This document shows, piece by piece, positions 1-9,152 of a stretch of DNA of 39,334 bases. The notes under the pieces were generated by a model, which saw nothing but the letters and a program-made list of their open reading frames with translations, was not told the DNA's origin and did no database searches. Numbering within the stretch: position 1 is the stretch's first letter; every line of letters begins with the position of its first letter. Location: NCBI RefSeq assembly GCF_030655615.1, contig NZ_JAURVJ010000015.1, positions 1 through 39,334 on the forward strand, read 5' to 3'. The DNA comes from Nocardioides sp. GTDB lineage: Bacteria > Actinomycetota > Actinomycetes > Propionibacteriales > Nocardioidaceae. The position numbers and the translations under genes were made by a program.

Positions 1-839
1 ACGGTCGGCAGCGACGCCTCGGCCTCCGCGCTCCACGACACCGAGGCGTCCTGGCGCAGGATCGCGGTCTGCAGCTCACGCACCGGCAGGCTCGGCTCGA
101 CGCCGAGCTCGTCGTCGAGCACCGACCGCAGCCGCTGCAGCGCGGCGAGCGCGTCAGCCTGGCGCCCGGTGCGGGACAGCGCGACGGCGTACAGGGTCCA
201 CCAGCGCTCGTGCAGGGGGTGCGTCCGCGTCATCGCCTCGAGCTCGGGCACGACCTCGTCGTGCCGACCGATCGCGAGGCGCGCGACGACGCTCAGCTCG
301 AGCGCCGCGGTGCGCAGGTCGCCGAGCCGGGTGCGCTCGGCGACGGCGCCGGGGTCGTCGGCGAGGTCGGCGTAGGGCGTCCCGCGCCAGCTTTCGAGCG
401 CTCCGTCGAGCAGGCCGAGCGCCTCGTGACAGAGCGGCACGACGTCGGCCGTGGCCCGGGGGCGGAGCTGGTCGGGCACGGCGCGGAGCAGGTCGCGGGC
501 CCGGCCGGTCGCGTCGGCCAGCCGGGCGTCGTCGCGGCCGGCACGTGGGATCCGCAGGGCGTAGCCGTCGTGCTCGGTGACGAGCACCGTCGCCGCCTCG
601 CGCGGCGCACGGTCGGGCTCGAGGGCGCGGCGCAGGTGGCCGACATAGCTCTGCAGGGTGCCCAGCACCGTGGCCGGCGCACGGTCGCCCCACACCCGGC
701 CGACGAGCGCGTCGACGGCGAGCACGCGCCCCTCGGAGAGCGCCAGCGCGGCCACGATCGCCCGCTGCCGCGGCGTCCCGAGGTCGACCTCACGGCCGTC
801 CCGGCACACCCGGACCGGACCCAGGACGTCGAGCTGCAC
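1..839 (-). CDS. SARP/AfsR-type transcriptional regulator (3' end outside window)
   Basis: About 279 codons are present and the C-terminus runs off the window. The N-terminus (VQLDVLGPVRVCRDGREVDL, then GTPRQRAIVAAL) is a winged-helix DNA-binding domain of the OmpR-like type found in SARP regulators. From about residue 95 a helical bacterial transcriptional activation domain (BTAD) follows, including LHERWWTLYAVALSRTGRQADALAALQRLR. SARP proteins activate pathway genes by binding short direct repeats. Whether an NB-ARC or TPR extension follows cannot be seen. The GTG start at 839 lies 9 bp after the stop of the SRPBCC gene and has AGGA upstream, so the two genes are probably one transcript. 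The family call is firm; the target genes are unknown. Confidence 0.85.
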   Translation of the reverse strand, partial: MQLDVLGPVRVCRDGREVDLGTPRQRAIVAALALSEGRVLAVDALVGRVWGDRAPATVLGTLQSYVGHLRRALEPDRAPREAATVLVTEHDGYALRIPRAGRDDARLADATGRARDLLRAVPDQLRPRATADVVPLCHEALGLLDGALESWRGTPYADLADDPGAVAERTRLGDLRTAALELSVVARLAIGRHDEVVPELEAMTRTHPLHERWWTLYAVALSRTGRQADALAALQRLRSVLDDELGVEPSLPVRELQTAILRQDASVSWSAEAEASLPT

Positions 840-848
840 GAGTCGATC

Positions 849-1307
849 CTAGGAAGTCCGGGCGCTGGTCGCACCGGCGAATCGGGCGGCCAGGGTGCGC
901 AGGTCGGCCGCGTCCGCGCGTCGGTAGGACCCGACCAGCAGCGGCGCCAGCAGGCGCATCGCGCCGCGCGGGCCCAGCTCGGTGCGGGTCCGGACCTCGC
1001 AGCGGTCGGGTCCGAGCGCGACCACCGAGCGGACGCCGGCCACGCGCATCGAGCGGCCGCCGCCCGTGTAGCGCGCGGTGAGCGGCGAGACCTCTGCGAC
1101 CGTCGTGGGGGTACGGAAGGTGAGCCCGGCGTAGCGGAGCTCCTCGACGAGGCGCTGGCCCCGGACGGCGCGACCGGTCGGCTCGACGGTGAAGCGGGTG
1201 ACCGCCGCACGCCACTCGACGTCGTGGGTCCAGTCGAGCAGGTAGGCCGCGACCTCGTCGGCGGGTCGGTCGACGGTGACGAGGGAGGTGATGACGTAGG
1301 TGCCCAT
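849..1307 (-). CDS. SRPBCC family (START/polyketide cyclase-like) protein
   Basis: A 152-residue protein beginning MGTYVITSLVTVDRPADEV. The pattern of an N-terminal strand, the VDRPADEVAAYLLDW helix and alternating strands ending in a long C-terminal helix (LRTLAARFAGATSA) is that of the SRPBCC hydrophobic-ligand-binding fold. No catalytic residues can be assigned. The ATG at 1307 is preceded by GAGGG at suitable spacing; a longer frame upstream is GC-rich and lacks a better start. The gene sits directly before the SARP regulator and probably shares its promoter. It may bind or modify a small hydrophobic molecule, but the substrate is unknown. Confidence 0.75.
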   Translation of the reverse strand: MGTYVITSLVTVDRPADEVAAYLLDWTHDVEWRAAVTRFTVEPTGRAVRGQRLVEELRYAGLTFRTPTTVAEVSPLTARYTGGGRSMRVAGVRSVVALGPDRCEVRTRTELGPRGAMRLLAPLLVGSYRRADAADLRTLAARFAGATSARTS

Positions 1308-1327
1308 GCCGCGCACCCTCGCCCCGC

Positions 1328-1346
1328 CCACTGGGGGACCACTGGG
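1328..1346. promoter_or_regulatory. Possible SARP operator: CCACTGGG direct repeat, 11-bp period
   Basis: CCACTGGG occurs at 1328-1335 and again at 1339-1346, exactly one helical turn apart. It lies 20 bp upstream of the SRPBCC start and in the gap divergent to the secreted Ig-like gene. SARP proteins typically bind short direct repeats with an 11-bp period, and a SARP gene is in this operon, so autoregulation is plausible. Only two copies are visible. Confidence 0.35.
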
Positions 1347-1448
1347 AGCGCTCGGTCGGCCCGCCCCAGCCGCACCCCAGCGCGGCCCCAGCACCCCCGT
1401 CGAGGGTCGTCCCCGACACGACATCCACGACCCAGAGGAGGCTCACCG

Positions 1449-3113
1449 ATGAGCACCCACCCGTTCGCCGACCCGTCGCACCAACGCGACGGGTCACCGC
1501 TCCACCGCACCCGTCTGGCGGTGGCCGCGCTGGCCGCACTGCCGGTCCTGGTCGGCTCGCTCGCCCTGGGCGCGTCCGCGCCGGCGGCGTACGCCGACCC
1601 CGCGACTCCCACGGGCAGCTCGGACAGCTCGGGCTCCACCCGCGCCCTCGTCCTCACCCAGGTCGAGACCGGTCCGACGACGCTCGCCGCCGAGGACGTC
1701 CTCACCGTCCACGTCAGGGGCGGCAGCCGCGACACGATCCCGGGCACGATCCGGATCAGCACCCCCGACGGCCGCCTCGACCAGGCCCTGCCGGTCGAGG
1801 GCCGCGACGCCGCGTTCCACGTGCCGCCCGGCAGCTACCCCGACCTCAGCATCGACTACAGCGGCGGCGTCGACGGCAACGTCTACTCCCCCTCCAACGC
1901 AGCCGTCCCGGTCTCCGTCGCGAGGGCGACGATGACCCACGTCAGCGACATCCCGGCCGGCCAGCACCTCGACCGCTTCGCCAAGTCCGCCGTGGGCGTG
2001 ACCCCGGTCAGCAGCGCGGCCCACCTGACGCCGTTCGGCCACTACGTCCTGCTCGCGTTCGACGAGCACGACGAGCGTGTGTCGCTGGCCGAGGGCGACT
2101 TCGACGGGACGGGCCAGCTCGCGTTCGACACCACCGCCATCACGGCGGAGCCCGGCACCTACCGGGTGTTCCTGCAGACCTCGGAGTCCGCCTGGTTCAC
2201 GGCCAAGGACACCCTGCTCGGCACCATCGTGGTCGACCCGGCCCCGATCCCGACGACCGTCGGCCTGCAGACCCCGGCCGGTGAGGCGGCCTACGGCTCC
2301 GGCTCGGCCCGGGTCGTCGGCACCCTCTCACCGCGGGTGACCGAGGGCCCCGTGGACGGCACGCTGCAGGCGGTGGTCGACGGCAGGCGCACCGGTCCGG
2401 TGGTCGCCGTCCGCTCGACCGACCCGGTGTCGATCGTGCTGCCGACCCTGGCGCCGGGCAGCTACTCGGTCAAGATCGCCTACAGCGGCGGCACCCACTA
2501 CGCCGCCGACGAGTCCGCGACCGGCACCCTCGTCGTCGGCAAGGCCCACACGGCCACGTCGATCACCTCGACCACCGTGCCACGCGGCGGGACCGTCGCG
2601 GTCCAGGTCGGCTCGACCGACTCCGAGGCCCGCGGCTCCGGCACCGTCACCCTCCGCGAGGGCACGACGGTGGTCGCCACCGGCACCGTCACCCACGGGC
2701 TCGCCGCCGTCCGGCTGCCGTCCGGCCTGACCACCGGCCGGCACACCTTCACGGCGTCGTACGACGGCAGCCCGACGCACACCGCGTCCACCTCGCAGGA
2801 GACCGCGGTGACCGTGACCGCGCCGGCTGCGCCCGTCGCGTCCCGGGTCGCCGGCTTCGTCACCCGCCGCGGCCGCACCGTCAGCGGCACGCTCACCGTC
2901 GCGAGCAGCAAGCCGGTCACCGGCCGGGTCCAGGTGCTCGACGGCAGGCGCGTCGTCCGGACCGTCACCCTGACCGCCGCCGCACGCGGCAAGGTCGCCT
3001 TCACCCTGCGCAGCGCCAAGCCGGGCCGGCACACGATCACCGTGCGCTACCTGGGCTCCCCCACGGTCAAGGCGTCCGCGCGCACCTGGCGGGTCACGGT
3101 CCCCCGCCGCTGA
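1449..3113 (+). CDS. Secreted protein with bacterial Ig-like repeats
   Basis: A 554-residue protein. The ATG at 1449 has a strong AGGAGG upstream. A signal peptide is clear: RTRLAVAALAALPVLVGSLALGAS with probable cleavage after AYA (about residue 49). The mature protein is beta-rich, Thr/Ser/Val-rich and has no cell-wall sorting motif or C-terminal membrane segment, so it is probably released. From about residue 265 there are three Ig-like units of roughly 95 residues. The first two carry the typical G-x-Y/H-x-(3)-A-x-Y-x-G pattern (GSYSVKIAYSGGTHY, GRHTFTASYDGSPTH); the third has GRHTITVRYLGSPTV. This resembles bacterial Ig-like group 3/5 domains found in surface and adhesive proteins. Function is unknown. 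The 5' coding region contains a GACCCGTCGC inverted repeat. A bidirectional palindrome follows the stop. Confidence 0.85.
   Translation: MSTHPFADPSHQRDGSPLHRTRLAVAALAALPVLVGSLALGASAPAAYADPATPTGSSDSSGSTRALVLTQVETGPTTLAAEDVLTVHVRGGSRDTIPGTIRISTPDGRLDQALPVEGRDAAFHVPPGSYPDLSIDYSGGVDGNVYSPSNAAVPVSVARATMTHVSDIPAGQHLDRFAKSAVGVTPVSSAAHLTPFGHYVLLAFDEHDERVSLAEGDFDGTGQLAFDTTAITAEPGTYRVFLQTSESAWFTAKDTLLGTIVVDPAPIPTTVGLQTPAGEAAYGSGSARVVGTLSPRVTEGPVDGTLQAVVDGRRTGPVVAVRSTDPVSIVLPTLAPGSYSVKIAYSGGTHYAADESATGTLVVGKAHTATSITSTTVPRGGTVAVQVGSTDSEARGSGTVTLREGTTVVATGTVTHGLAAVRLPSGLTTGRHTFTASYDGSPTHTASTSQETAVTVTAPAAPVASRVAGFVTRRGRTVSGTLTVASSKPVTGRVQVLDGRRVVRTVTLTAAARGKVAFTLRSAKPGRHTITVRYLGSPTVKASARTWRVTVPRR
1470..1495. 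repeat. GACCCGTCGC inverted repeat inside the start of a CDS
   Basis: GACCCGTCGC (1470-1479) and GCGACGGGTC (1486-1495) form a perfect 10-bp stem with a 6-nt loop, 20 bp into the secreted Ig-like gene. In the mRNA it could fold near the ribosome entry site. The same ten-base word makes hairpins at 15004-15037 and, in part, at 37695-37827. Confidence 0.6.
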
Positions 3114-3124
3114 CCCCCACCCCC

Positions 3125-3164
3125 CGACGGTGAGTCGGCGCACATGTGCGCCGACTCACCGTCG
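3125..3164. terminator. Perfect 40-bp palindrome between convergent genes
   Basis: The sequence from CGACGGTGAGTCGGCGCAC to its exact complement is centred between 3144 and 3145 with no mismatch. It starts 11 bp after the stop of the Ig-like gene and ends 10 bp before the stop of modC on the other strand. That position suits a bidirectional terminator. There is no T-run, so a strict intrinsic mechanism is unproven. Confidence 0.65.
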
Positions 3165-3174
3165 TCCGGGGCTC

Positions 3175-4236
<1,062 letters not shown>

Positions 4237-4246
4237 GGCTCGATCC

Positions 4247-5044
4247 TCACAGGGCCGACCGCCCCTGCCGCGCCAGGCCGATGACCAGCACCGCCACCAC
4301 GACGAGCACCAGCGCCAGCGCGATCGCCGCGTCGGGGTCGGTCTCGCGCTGCAGGTAGATCTCGAGCGGCAGCGTGCGCGTCACGCCCTCCTTGCTGCCG
4401 GCGAACGTCACCGTCGCGCCGAACTCGCCGAGCGACCGCGCGAACGCGAGCACCGCTCCGGACACGAGCCCGGGCATCGCCAGCGGCAGGGTGACCCGCA
4501 GGAAGACCGTCGTCGGGCCGGCGCCGAGCGAGGCCGCGACGACCTCGTAGCGCTCGCCGCCGGTCCGCAGTGCCCCCTCGAGGCTGACGACGAGGAACGG
4601 CAGCGCCACGAACACCTGCGCCATCACCACCGCGATCGTCGAGAACGCGACCGTCGTGCCGACCACCTCGATCGACTGGCCGATCAGGCCCCGCTTGCCG
4701 AACGTGTAGAGCAGCGCCAGGCCCCCGACCACCGGCGGCAGCACCAGCGGCAGCAGCACCACCGACCGGACGACGCCCTGGCCGGGAAAGCTCGTCCGGG
4801 CCAGCACGAGGGCCATCGGCACGCCGATCAGCACGCAGACGACGGTGCTCGCGGTCGACGTGCGCAGGCTGAGCCACAGCGCCGTCCGCGACGACTCCGA
4901 GGTGATCAGGCCCCAGAAGTTGGACCAGTCGACCTGCGCGACGATCGCGACCAGCGGCAGCAGGACGAACAGCGCGCCGAGCGCCGCCGGCACGACGACC
5001 CAGCGCGGCAGCCCGACCGCGCGTGTCTGTCCCACGGTCCGCAA
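4247..5044 (-). CDS. modB: Molybdate ABC transporter permease ModB
   Basis: A 265-residue integral membrane permease with about six hydrophobic segments, for example [20 protein letters not shown] near the N-terminus and [19 protein letters not shown] at the C-terminus. The cytoplasmic EAA loop that docks to ModC is visible as [21 protein letters not shown], followed by [14 protein letters not shown], which is characteristic of molybdate permeases. The frame opens with TTG at 5044, one base after the modA stop. A GTG three codons inside (5035) is an alternative start, and neither has a convincing ribosome binding site, so translation may be coupled to modA. It forms the channel for molybdate delivered by ModA. 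Confidence 0.9.
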   Translation of the reverse strand: MRTVGQTRAVGLPRWVVVPAALGALFVLLPLVAIVAQVDWSNFWGLITSESSRTALWLSLRTSTASTVVCVLIGVPMALVLARTSFPGQGVVRSVVLLPLVLPPVVGGLALLYTFGKRGLIGQSIEVVGTTVAFSTIAVVMAQVFVALPFLVVSLEGALRTGGERYEVVAASLGAGPTTVFLRVTLPLAMPGLVSGAVLAFARSLGEFGATVTFAGSKEGVTRTLPLEIYLQRETDPDAAIALALVLVVVAVLVIGLARQGRSAL

Positions 5045-5045
5045 C

Positions 5046-5810
5046 CTACGGGGCGCCGAACCCCGCGTCGGTCAGGACCTTCTGCCCGGAGTCGCTCAGC
5101 ACCAGCTCGACGAACTCCTGGGCGAGGTCGGACTCGTCGCTGTCCTCGACCGTGGTGATCGGGTAGGTGTTGACGACGTCGGCGGACTCGGGGAACTCGA
5201 CGCCCATGACGTCGTCGCCGGCGGCCAGCACGTCGGTGACGTAGACGAGCCCGGCGTCGCCCTGGCCCGACGTGATCTTGCCGAGCACGTCGGTCACCGA
5301 CTGCTCCTCGCTGTCGGGGTCGAGGGTCAGCCCGGCCGCCTCCGCGACCCCCTGAGCGGCCGCGCCGCACGGTACGTCGGGTGCACAGAGCACGAGGTCG
5401 AGCGCGGGGTCGGCGAGGTCCTGCAGCGACGACACGTCGGCCGGGTTGTCGGGCGGGACCGCGATCTGCAGCGTGTTGGTCGCGAAGTCCTGCGGGTCCT
5501 GGCCCTGGAGGTCGTCGGCCGTGAGCTTGTCCATGTTGGCGGTGTCGGCGGACGCGAAGACGTCGGCCTCGGCGCCGTTCTGGATCTGGCTGACCAGGTC
5601 GGACGAGCCGCCGAAGACGAGCTCGACGGTGACCCCGTCGTGGTCGGCCTCGAAGTCGGACGCGAGCTGCTCGAAGGTCTTCTTCAGCGAGGCCGCCGCA
5701 TAGACGGTGACCGTGGTGTCGTCGTCGTCACCACCGCACGCGACGAGCGCGGGGGCGAGGAGCAGCAGGGCGAGGTACGGGAGCAGGCGACGCGTCATGC
5801 GCCCGAGCAT
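5046..5810 (-). CDS. modA: Molybdate-binding lipoprotein ModA
   Basis: A 254-residue extracytoplasmic solute-binding protein. The N-terminus has a lipoprotein signal ([17 protein letters not shown], lipobox LVAC) followed by an acidic linker, so the mature protein is tethered to the membrane. [16 protein letters not shown] and [24 protein letters not shown] are the ModA-family ligand-binding segments. The ATG at 5810 has AGGTGG just upstream; an in-frame ATG at 5798 would also give a complete signal peptide. It follows the regulator gene by 32 bp and is followed almost immediately by modB. It captures molybdate, or tungstate, for the ModBC importer. Confidence 0.92.
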   Translation of the reverse strand: MLGRMTRRLLPYLALLLLAPALVACGGDDDDTTVTVYAAASLKKTFEQLASDFEADHDGVTVELVFGGSSDLVSQIQNGAEADVFASADTANMDKLTADDLQGQDPQDFATNTLQIAVPPDNPADVSSLQDLADPALDLVLCAPDVPCGAAAQGVAEAAGLTLDPDSEEQSVTDVLGKITSGQGDAGLVYVTDVLAAGDDVMGVEFPESADVVNTYPITTVEDSDESDLAQEFVELVLSDSGQKVLTDAGFGAP

Positions 5811-5842
5811 GCCACCTAGGTAGTTCCTGGGTACAGCCCGAC

Positions 5843-6217
5843 CTACGCCTCCACGATCACCGTCGTCGCCTTGACGACCGCGGTCGCCGGCGAGCCCGGC
5901 TCGAGTCCGAGGTCGTCGGCCGCCTCACGGCTCATCAGCGAGACGATCCGGAAGTCACCGCAGACCAGCTCGACCTGCGCCATCACCGAGTCCTTCTTGA
6001 CCGACACCACGATGCCGGCCATCCGGTTGCGCGCGCTGCTGGTGCGCGGCCCGCCGGAGTGGAGGTGGAGCAGGTCGGGCAGCTTGTCGGACCGCAGCAC
6101 CCGCTGGTTGCGCTGGCGCTCGAACTCGACCCGCCCGTCGGCCTCCCACCTGCGCAGGGTGTCGACACTGACGCCGAGCGCCGTGGCGACCTCGCCGATC
6201 CGCAGGTACTCGGGCAT
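5843..6217 (-). CDS. MerR-type HTH plus TOBE (Mop) molybdate-responsive regulator
   Basis: A compact 124-residue protein. Residues 5-45 (LRIGEVATALGVSVDTLRRWEADGRV) form an excisionase/MerR-type helix-turn-helix. Residues 67-124 (NRMAGIVVSVKKDSVMAQVEL to SPATAVVKATTVIVEA) form a single TOBE/Mop domain that binds molybdate or tungstate. Classical ModE has a winged helix and two Mop domains, so this is a minimal analogue. As the first gene of the mod operon it probably controls its own transcription and that of modABC according to molybdate level; this role is inferred from domain content and position. The ATG at 6217 has AGGGTGG upstream. Confidence 0.85.
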   Translation of the reverse strand: MPEYLRIGEVATALGVSVDTLRRWEADGRVEFERQRNQRVLRSDKLPDLLHLHSGGPRTSSARNRMAGIVVSVKKDSVMAQVELVCGDFRIVSLMSREAADDLGLEPGSPATAVVKATTVIVEA

Positions 6218-6333
6218 GGGGCCACCCTAGGGCTCGTCCGGATCGTGCGGCCGGTGCCACACGAGACCAAGGTCGCGCCGGCGGCGACCTGCGACCGATG
6301 TGCTGTTCGTACGCCGTCGCGTTGGCTGGCCGG

Positions 6334-7521
6334 GTGACCGTCGCTCCGACCCCACCCGAGCAGCGCTCGCTCGCCCCCGACCTGGCGCGCGGCGCGATGC
6401 TGCTCTTCATCGCCCTGGCCAACAGCCACTACTTCCTGCGTGGCGACACCGCCGGCGTCCTCGGCGGCTACCCGCGCGACGTCGGTCCGGTCGACGCGGC
6501 GGTCGTGTGGGCGGTGACGACGTTCGTCGACGGGCGCGCGTTCCCGATGTTCGGGCTGCTCTTCGGCTACGGCGTCGCCCAGGTCGTGGCGCGCTGGGGT
6601 CCGCAGCTCGGGCCGCGCGGCACCCGACGCCTGCTCTGGCGGCGGTCGCTGGTGCTGGTCGCGGTCGGGTTCCTGCACGCGGTGCTGCTCTTCCCCGGCG
6701 ACATCCTCACCGCCTACGGCGTGCTGCTGCTGGTCGGGGCGTGGACGGTGCGCTGGCACGACCGCTGGCTCCTGGTGGTCGCCGCGCTGTTCTTCGCGAT
6801 GCTGAGCCTCCCGGGTCTCGACTCCTACACGGTCAGCGAGCTCGGGCCGGACGCCTCGATGCTGCCGCCCGACCTCCTCGCCGTGCTGACCGAGCGGCCG
6901 GTCGTCTCGGGCTACGTCGCCCTGCTGGGCCCGGTCGGGTTCGCCTGCCCGTTCCTCGTCGGGCTCTGGGCCGGCCGACGGCGGGTGCTGCAGGAGCCGG
7001 CGGAGCACCGACGGCTGCTCGTCGTGACCGCGGTCGTCGGGATCGCGGCGGCCGTCGCCGGCGCCCAGCCGATCGCGGTGGTGCTCGCCGGGTGGGCCGG
7101 CGTACCGGGCGACGACGTGCTCGAGCTGGTCGGACCGCTGCACGACGCGACCGGGGTCCTCGGCGGCTTCGGGTACGCCGCCCTGGTCGGGCTCGTGGCC
7201 CTGCGCCTGGGCGACCGTCGGCCCCGGTGGGCGCAGGCCCTCGCGGCGACCGGACAGCGCTCGATGACCTGCTACCTCGGCCAGTCGGTGGTCTGGGCCG
7301 TGGCCTTCACCCCGTTCCTGCTCGACCTGTCCGGCACGCTCACCGTCACCTCGACGGCCGTGCTCGCGACGGCGGCCTGGCTCGCGACCGTCGTGCTCGC
7401 CGACCGGATGGCGCGGGCCGGGCGGCGCGGGCCGTTCGAGGTGCTGGTGCGGCGGGTGGCCTACTCGCGCATAGGCACCCGGACGGCACGCTCCGAGGCC
7501 ACCTCGGCGGCCCGTTCATAG
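6334..7521 (+). CDS. DUF418 domain-containing membrane protein
   Basis: About 395 residues with roughly ten hydrophobic segments. The N-terminus ([20 protein letters not shown]) and the C-terminal part ([19 protein letters not shown]) match the DUF418 family, related in overall design to membrane acyltransferase-like proteins of the heparan-N-acetyltransferase/OpgC type. The activity of the family is not established. GTG at 6334 is chosen because the sequence then begins just before the conserved [10 protein letters not shown] block; an ATG at 6298 would add twelve poorly matching residues. The last 61 bp overlap the 3' end of hutU on the opposite strand. Confidence 0.75.
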   Translation: MTVAPTPPEQRSLAPDLARGAMLLFIALANSHYFLRGDTAGVLGGYPRDVGPVDAAVVWAVTTFVDGRAFPMFGLLFGYGVAQVVARWGPQLGPRGTRRLLWRRSLVLVAVGFLHAVLLFPGDILTAYGVLLLVGAWTVRWHDRWLLVVAALFFAMLSLPGLDSYTVSELGPDASMLPPDLLAVLTERPVVSGYVALLGPVGFACPFLVGLWAGRRRVLQEPAEHRRLLVVTAVVGIAAAVAGAQPIAVVLAGWAGVPGDDVLELVGPLHDATGVLGGFGYAALVGLVALRLGDRRPRWAQALAATGQRSMTCYLGQSVVWAVAFTPFLLDLSGTLTVTSTAVLATAAWLATVVLADRMARAGRRGPFEVLVRRVAYSRIGTRTARSEATSAARS

Positions 7522-9152
7522 CCCGCGTCGACGTGGCGGATCACGCCCATGCCCGGGTCGTTGGTCAGCACCCGCTCGAGCTTCTCGGCGGCCAACGCGG
7601 TGCCGTCGGCGACGCAGACCTGGCCGGCGTGCAGCGAGCGGCCGATGCCGACGCCGCCGCCGTGGTGGAACGAGACCCAGGTCGCGCCCGAGGCGGTGTT
7701 GACCAGCGCGTTGAGCACGGCCCAGTCGGCGATCGCGTCGGAGCCGTCGAGCATCGCCTCGGTCTCGCGGTAGGGCGAGGCGACCGAGCCGCAGTCGAGG
7801 TGGTCGCGGCCGATCACGACCGGTGCCTTGAGCTCCCCCGACGCGACCATCTCGTTGAACCTCAGCCCGGCCAGGTGCCGCTCGCCGTAGCCCAGCCAGC
7901 AGATCCGCGCCGGCAGGCCCTGGAAGGCCACCCGCTCGCCGGCCATGGTGATCCACCTGTGCAGCCGCTCGTTCTGCGGCGAGTCCTCTCGGGGGAAGAG
8001 CTCGAGGATCGCCCGGTCGGTGGCGGCGATGTCGGCCGGGTCGCCGCTGAGCGCCGCCCAGCGGAACGGGCCGCGGCCCTCGCAGAAGAGGGGCCGGATG
8101 TAGGCCGGCACGAAGCCCGGGAACGCGAAGGCCCGGTCGTAGCCGCCCTTGCGCGCCTCGTCGCGGATCGAGTTGCCGTAGTCGAAGACCTCGGCGCCGC
8201 GGTCCTGGAACTCCACCATCGCCCGGACGTGCGCAGCCATCGACGCCTGCGCGTCCTTGGTGAAGCCGTCGGGGTCGCGGCTCGCCGCGTCGGGCCAGTC
8301 GGCGACCGAGACGCCGATCGGGAGATAGCTCAGCGGGTCGTGCGCCGAGGTCTGGTCGGTGACGACGTCGATCGGGGCGTCCATCTCGAGCAGCAGCGGG
8401 AACACCTCGGCGGCGTTGCCCAGCAGGCCGATCGACAGCGGCCGCCGCTCGTCGCGCGCGGCGACCGCGCGGCGTACGGCGTCGTCGACGGAGTCGGCCT
8501 GCTCGTCGAGGTAGCGGTGGTCGATGCGCCGGGTGATCCGCGCCTGGTCGACGTCGACGCAGATGCAGACCCCGTCGTTCATCGTGACGGCCAGCGGCTG
8601 CGCGCCACCCATGCCACCGAGGCCCGCCGTGAGCGTGATGGTCCCGGCGAGCGTGCCCCCGAAGCGCTTGTCGGCGACGGCGGCGAACGTCTCGAACGTG
8701 CCCTGGAGGATGCCCTGGGTGCCGATGTAGATCCAGGAGCCGGCGGTCATCTGCCCGTACATCGTGAGGCCGAGGTCCTCCAGCCGGCGGAACTCCTCCC
8801 AGTTGGCCCAGTCGCCCACCAGGTTGGAGTTGGCGATGAGCACCCGCGGCGCCCAGGCGTGGGTGCGCATGACGCCGACGGGACGGCCCGACTGCACCAG
8901 CATCGTCTCGTCGTCGGCGAGGGTGGTGAGCGTGCGCACCAGGGCGTCGTACGACGGCCAGTCGCGCGCCGCCTTGCCGGTGCCGCCATAGACCACGAGG
9001 TCCTCGGGCCGCTCGGCGTTGTCGGGGTCGAGGTTGTTCATCAGCATCCGCAACGGCGCCTCGGTCTGCCACGACCGCGCGGTCAGGTCGGTGCCGCGCG
9101 CGGCCCGGATGGGGAGTCGGCTGTTGACGGGCCCGTTGCCTGGCTGGGTCAC
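7461..9152 (-). CDS. hutU: Urocanate hydratase (urocanase) HutU
   Basis: A 563-residue cytoplasmic enzyme for the second step of histidine degradation: urocanate plus water to 4-imidazolone-5-propionate, using tightly bound NAD+. The urocanase signature [10 protein letters not shown] is present, with the active-site cysteine at residue 418. [30 protein letters not shown] and [17 protein letters not shown] are other family blocks. Length is standard. The start is a GTG at 9152 overlapping the hutH stop by four bases (GTGA), so translation is probably coupled. hutI and a formiminoglutamate hydrolase gene are not in the window, so the rest of the pathway must be encoded elsewhere. The 3' end overlaps the DUF418 gene by 61 bp. 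Confidence 0.97.
   Translation of the reverse strand: MTQPGNGPVNSRLPIRAARGTDLTARSWQTEAPLRMLMNNLDPDNAERPEDLVVYGGTGKAARDWPSYDALVRTLTTLADDETMLVQSGRPVGVMRTHAWAPRVLIANSNLVGDWANWEEFRRLEDLGLTMYGQMTAGSWIYIGTQGILQGTFETFAAVADKRFGGTLAGTITLTAGLGGMGGAQPLAVTMNDGVCICVDVDQARITRRIDHRYLDEQADSVDDAVRRAVAARDERRPLSIGLLGNAAEVFPLLLEMDAPIDVVTDQTSAHDPLSYLPIGVSVADWPDAASRDPDGFTKDAQASMAAHVRAMVEFQDRGAEVFDYGNSIRDEARKGGYDRAFAFPGFVPAYIRPLFCEGRGPFRWAALSGDPADIAATDRAILELFPREDSPQNERLHRWITMAGERVAFQGLPARICWLGYGERHLAGLRFNEMVASGELKAPVVIGRDHLDCGSVASPYRETEAMLDGSDAIADWAVLNALVNTASGATWVSFHHGGGVGIGRSLHAGQVCVADGTALAAEKLERVLTNDPGMGVIRHVDAGYERAAEVASERAVRVPMRE

Noticed and set aside
6298..6333. Upstream ATG start for the DUF418 gene
   Set aside because: The twelve added residues (MCCSYAVALAGR) do not fit the family start, and the conserved [10 protein letters not shown] block follows GTG 6334 closely. 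Not excluded.
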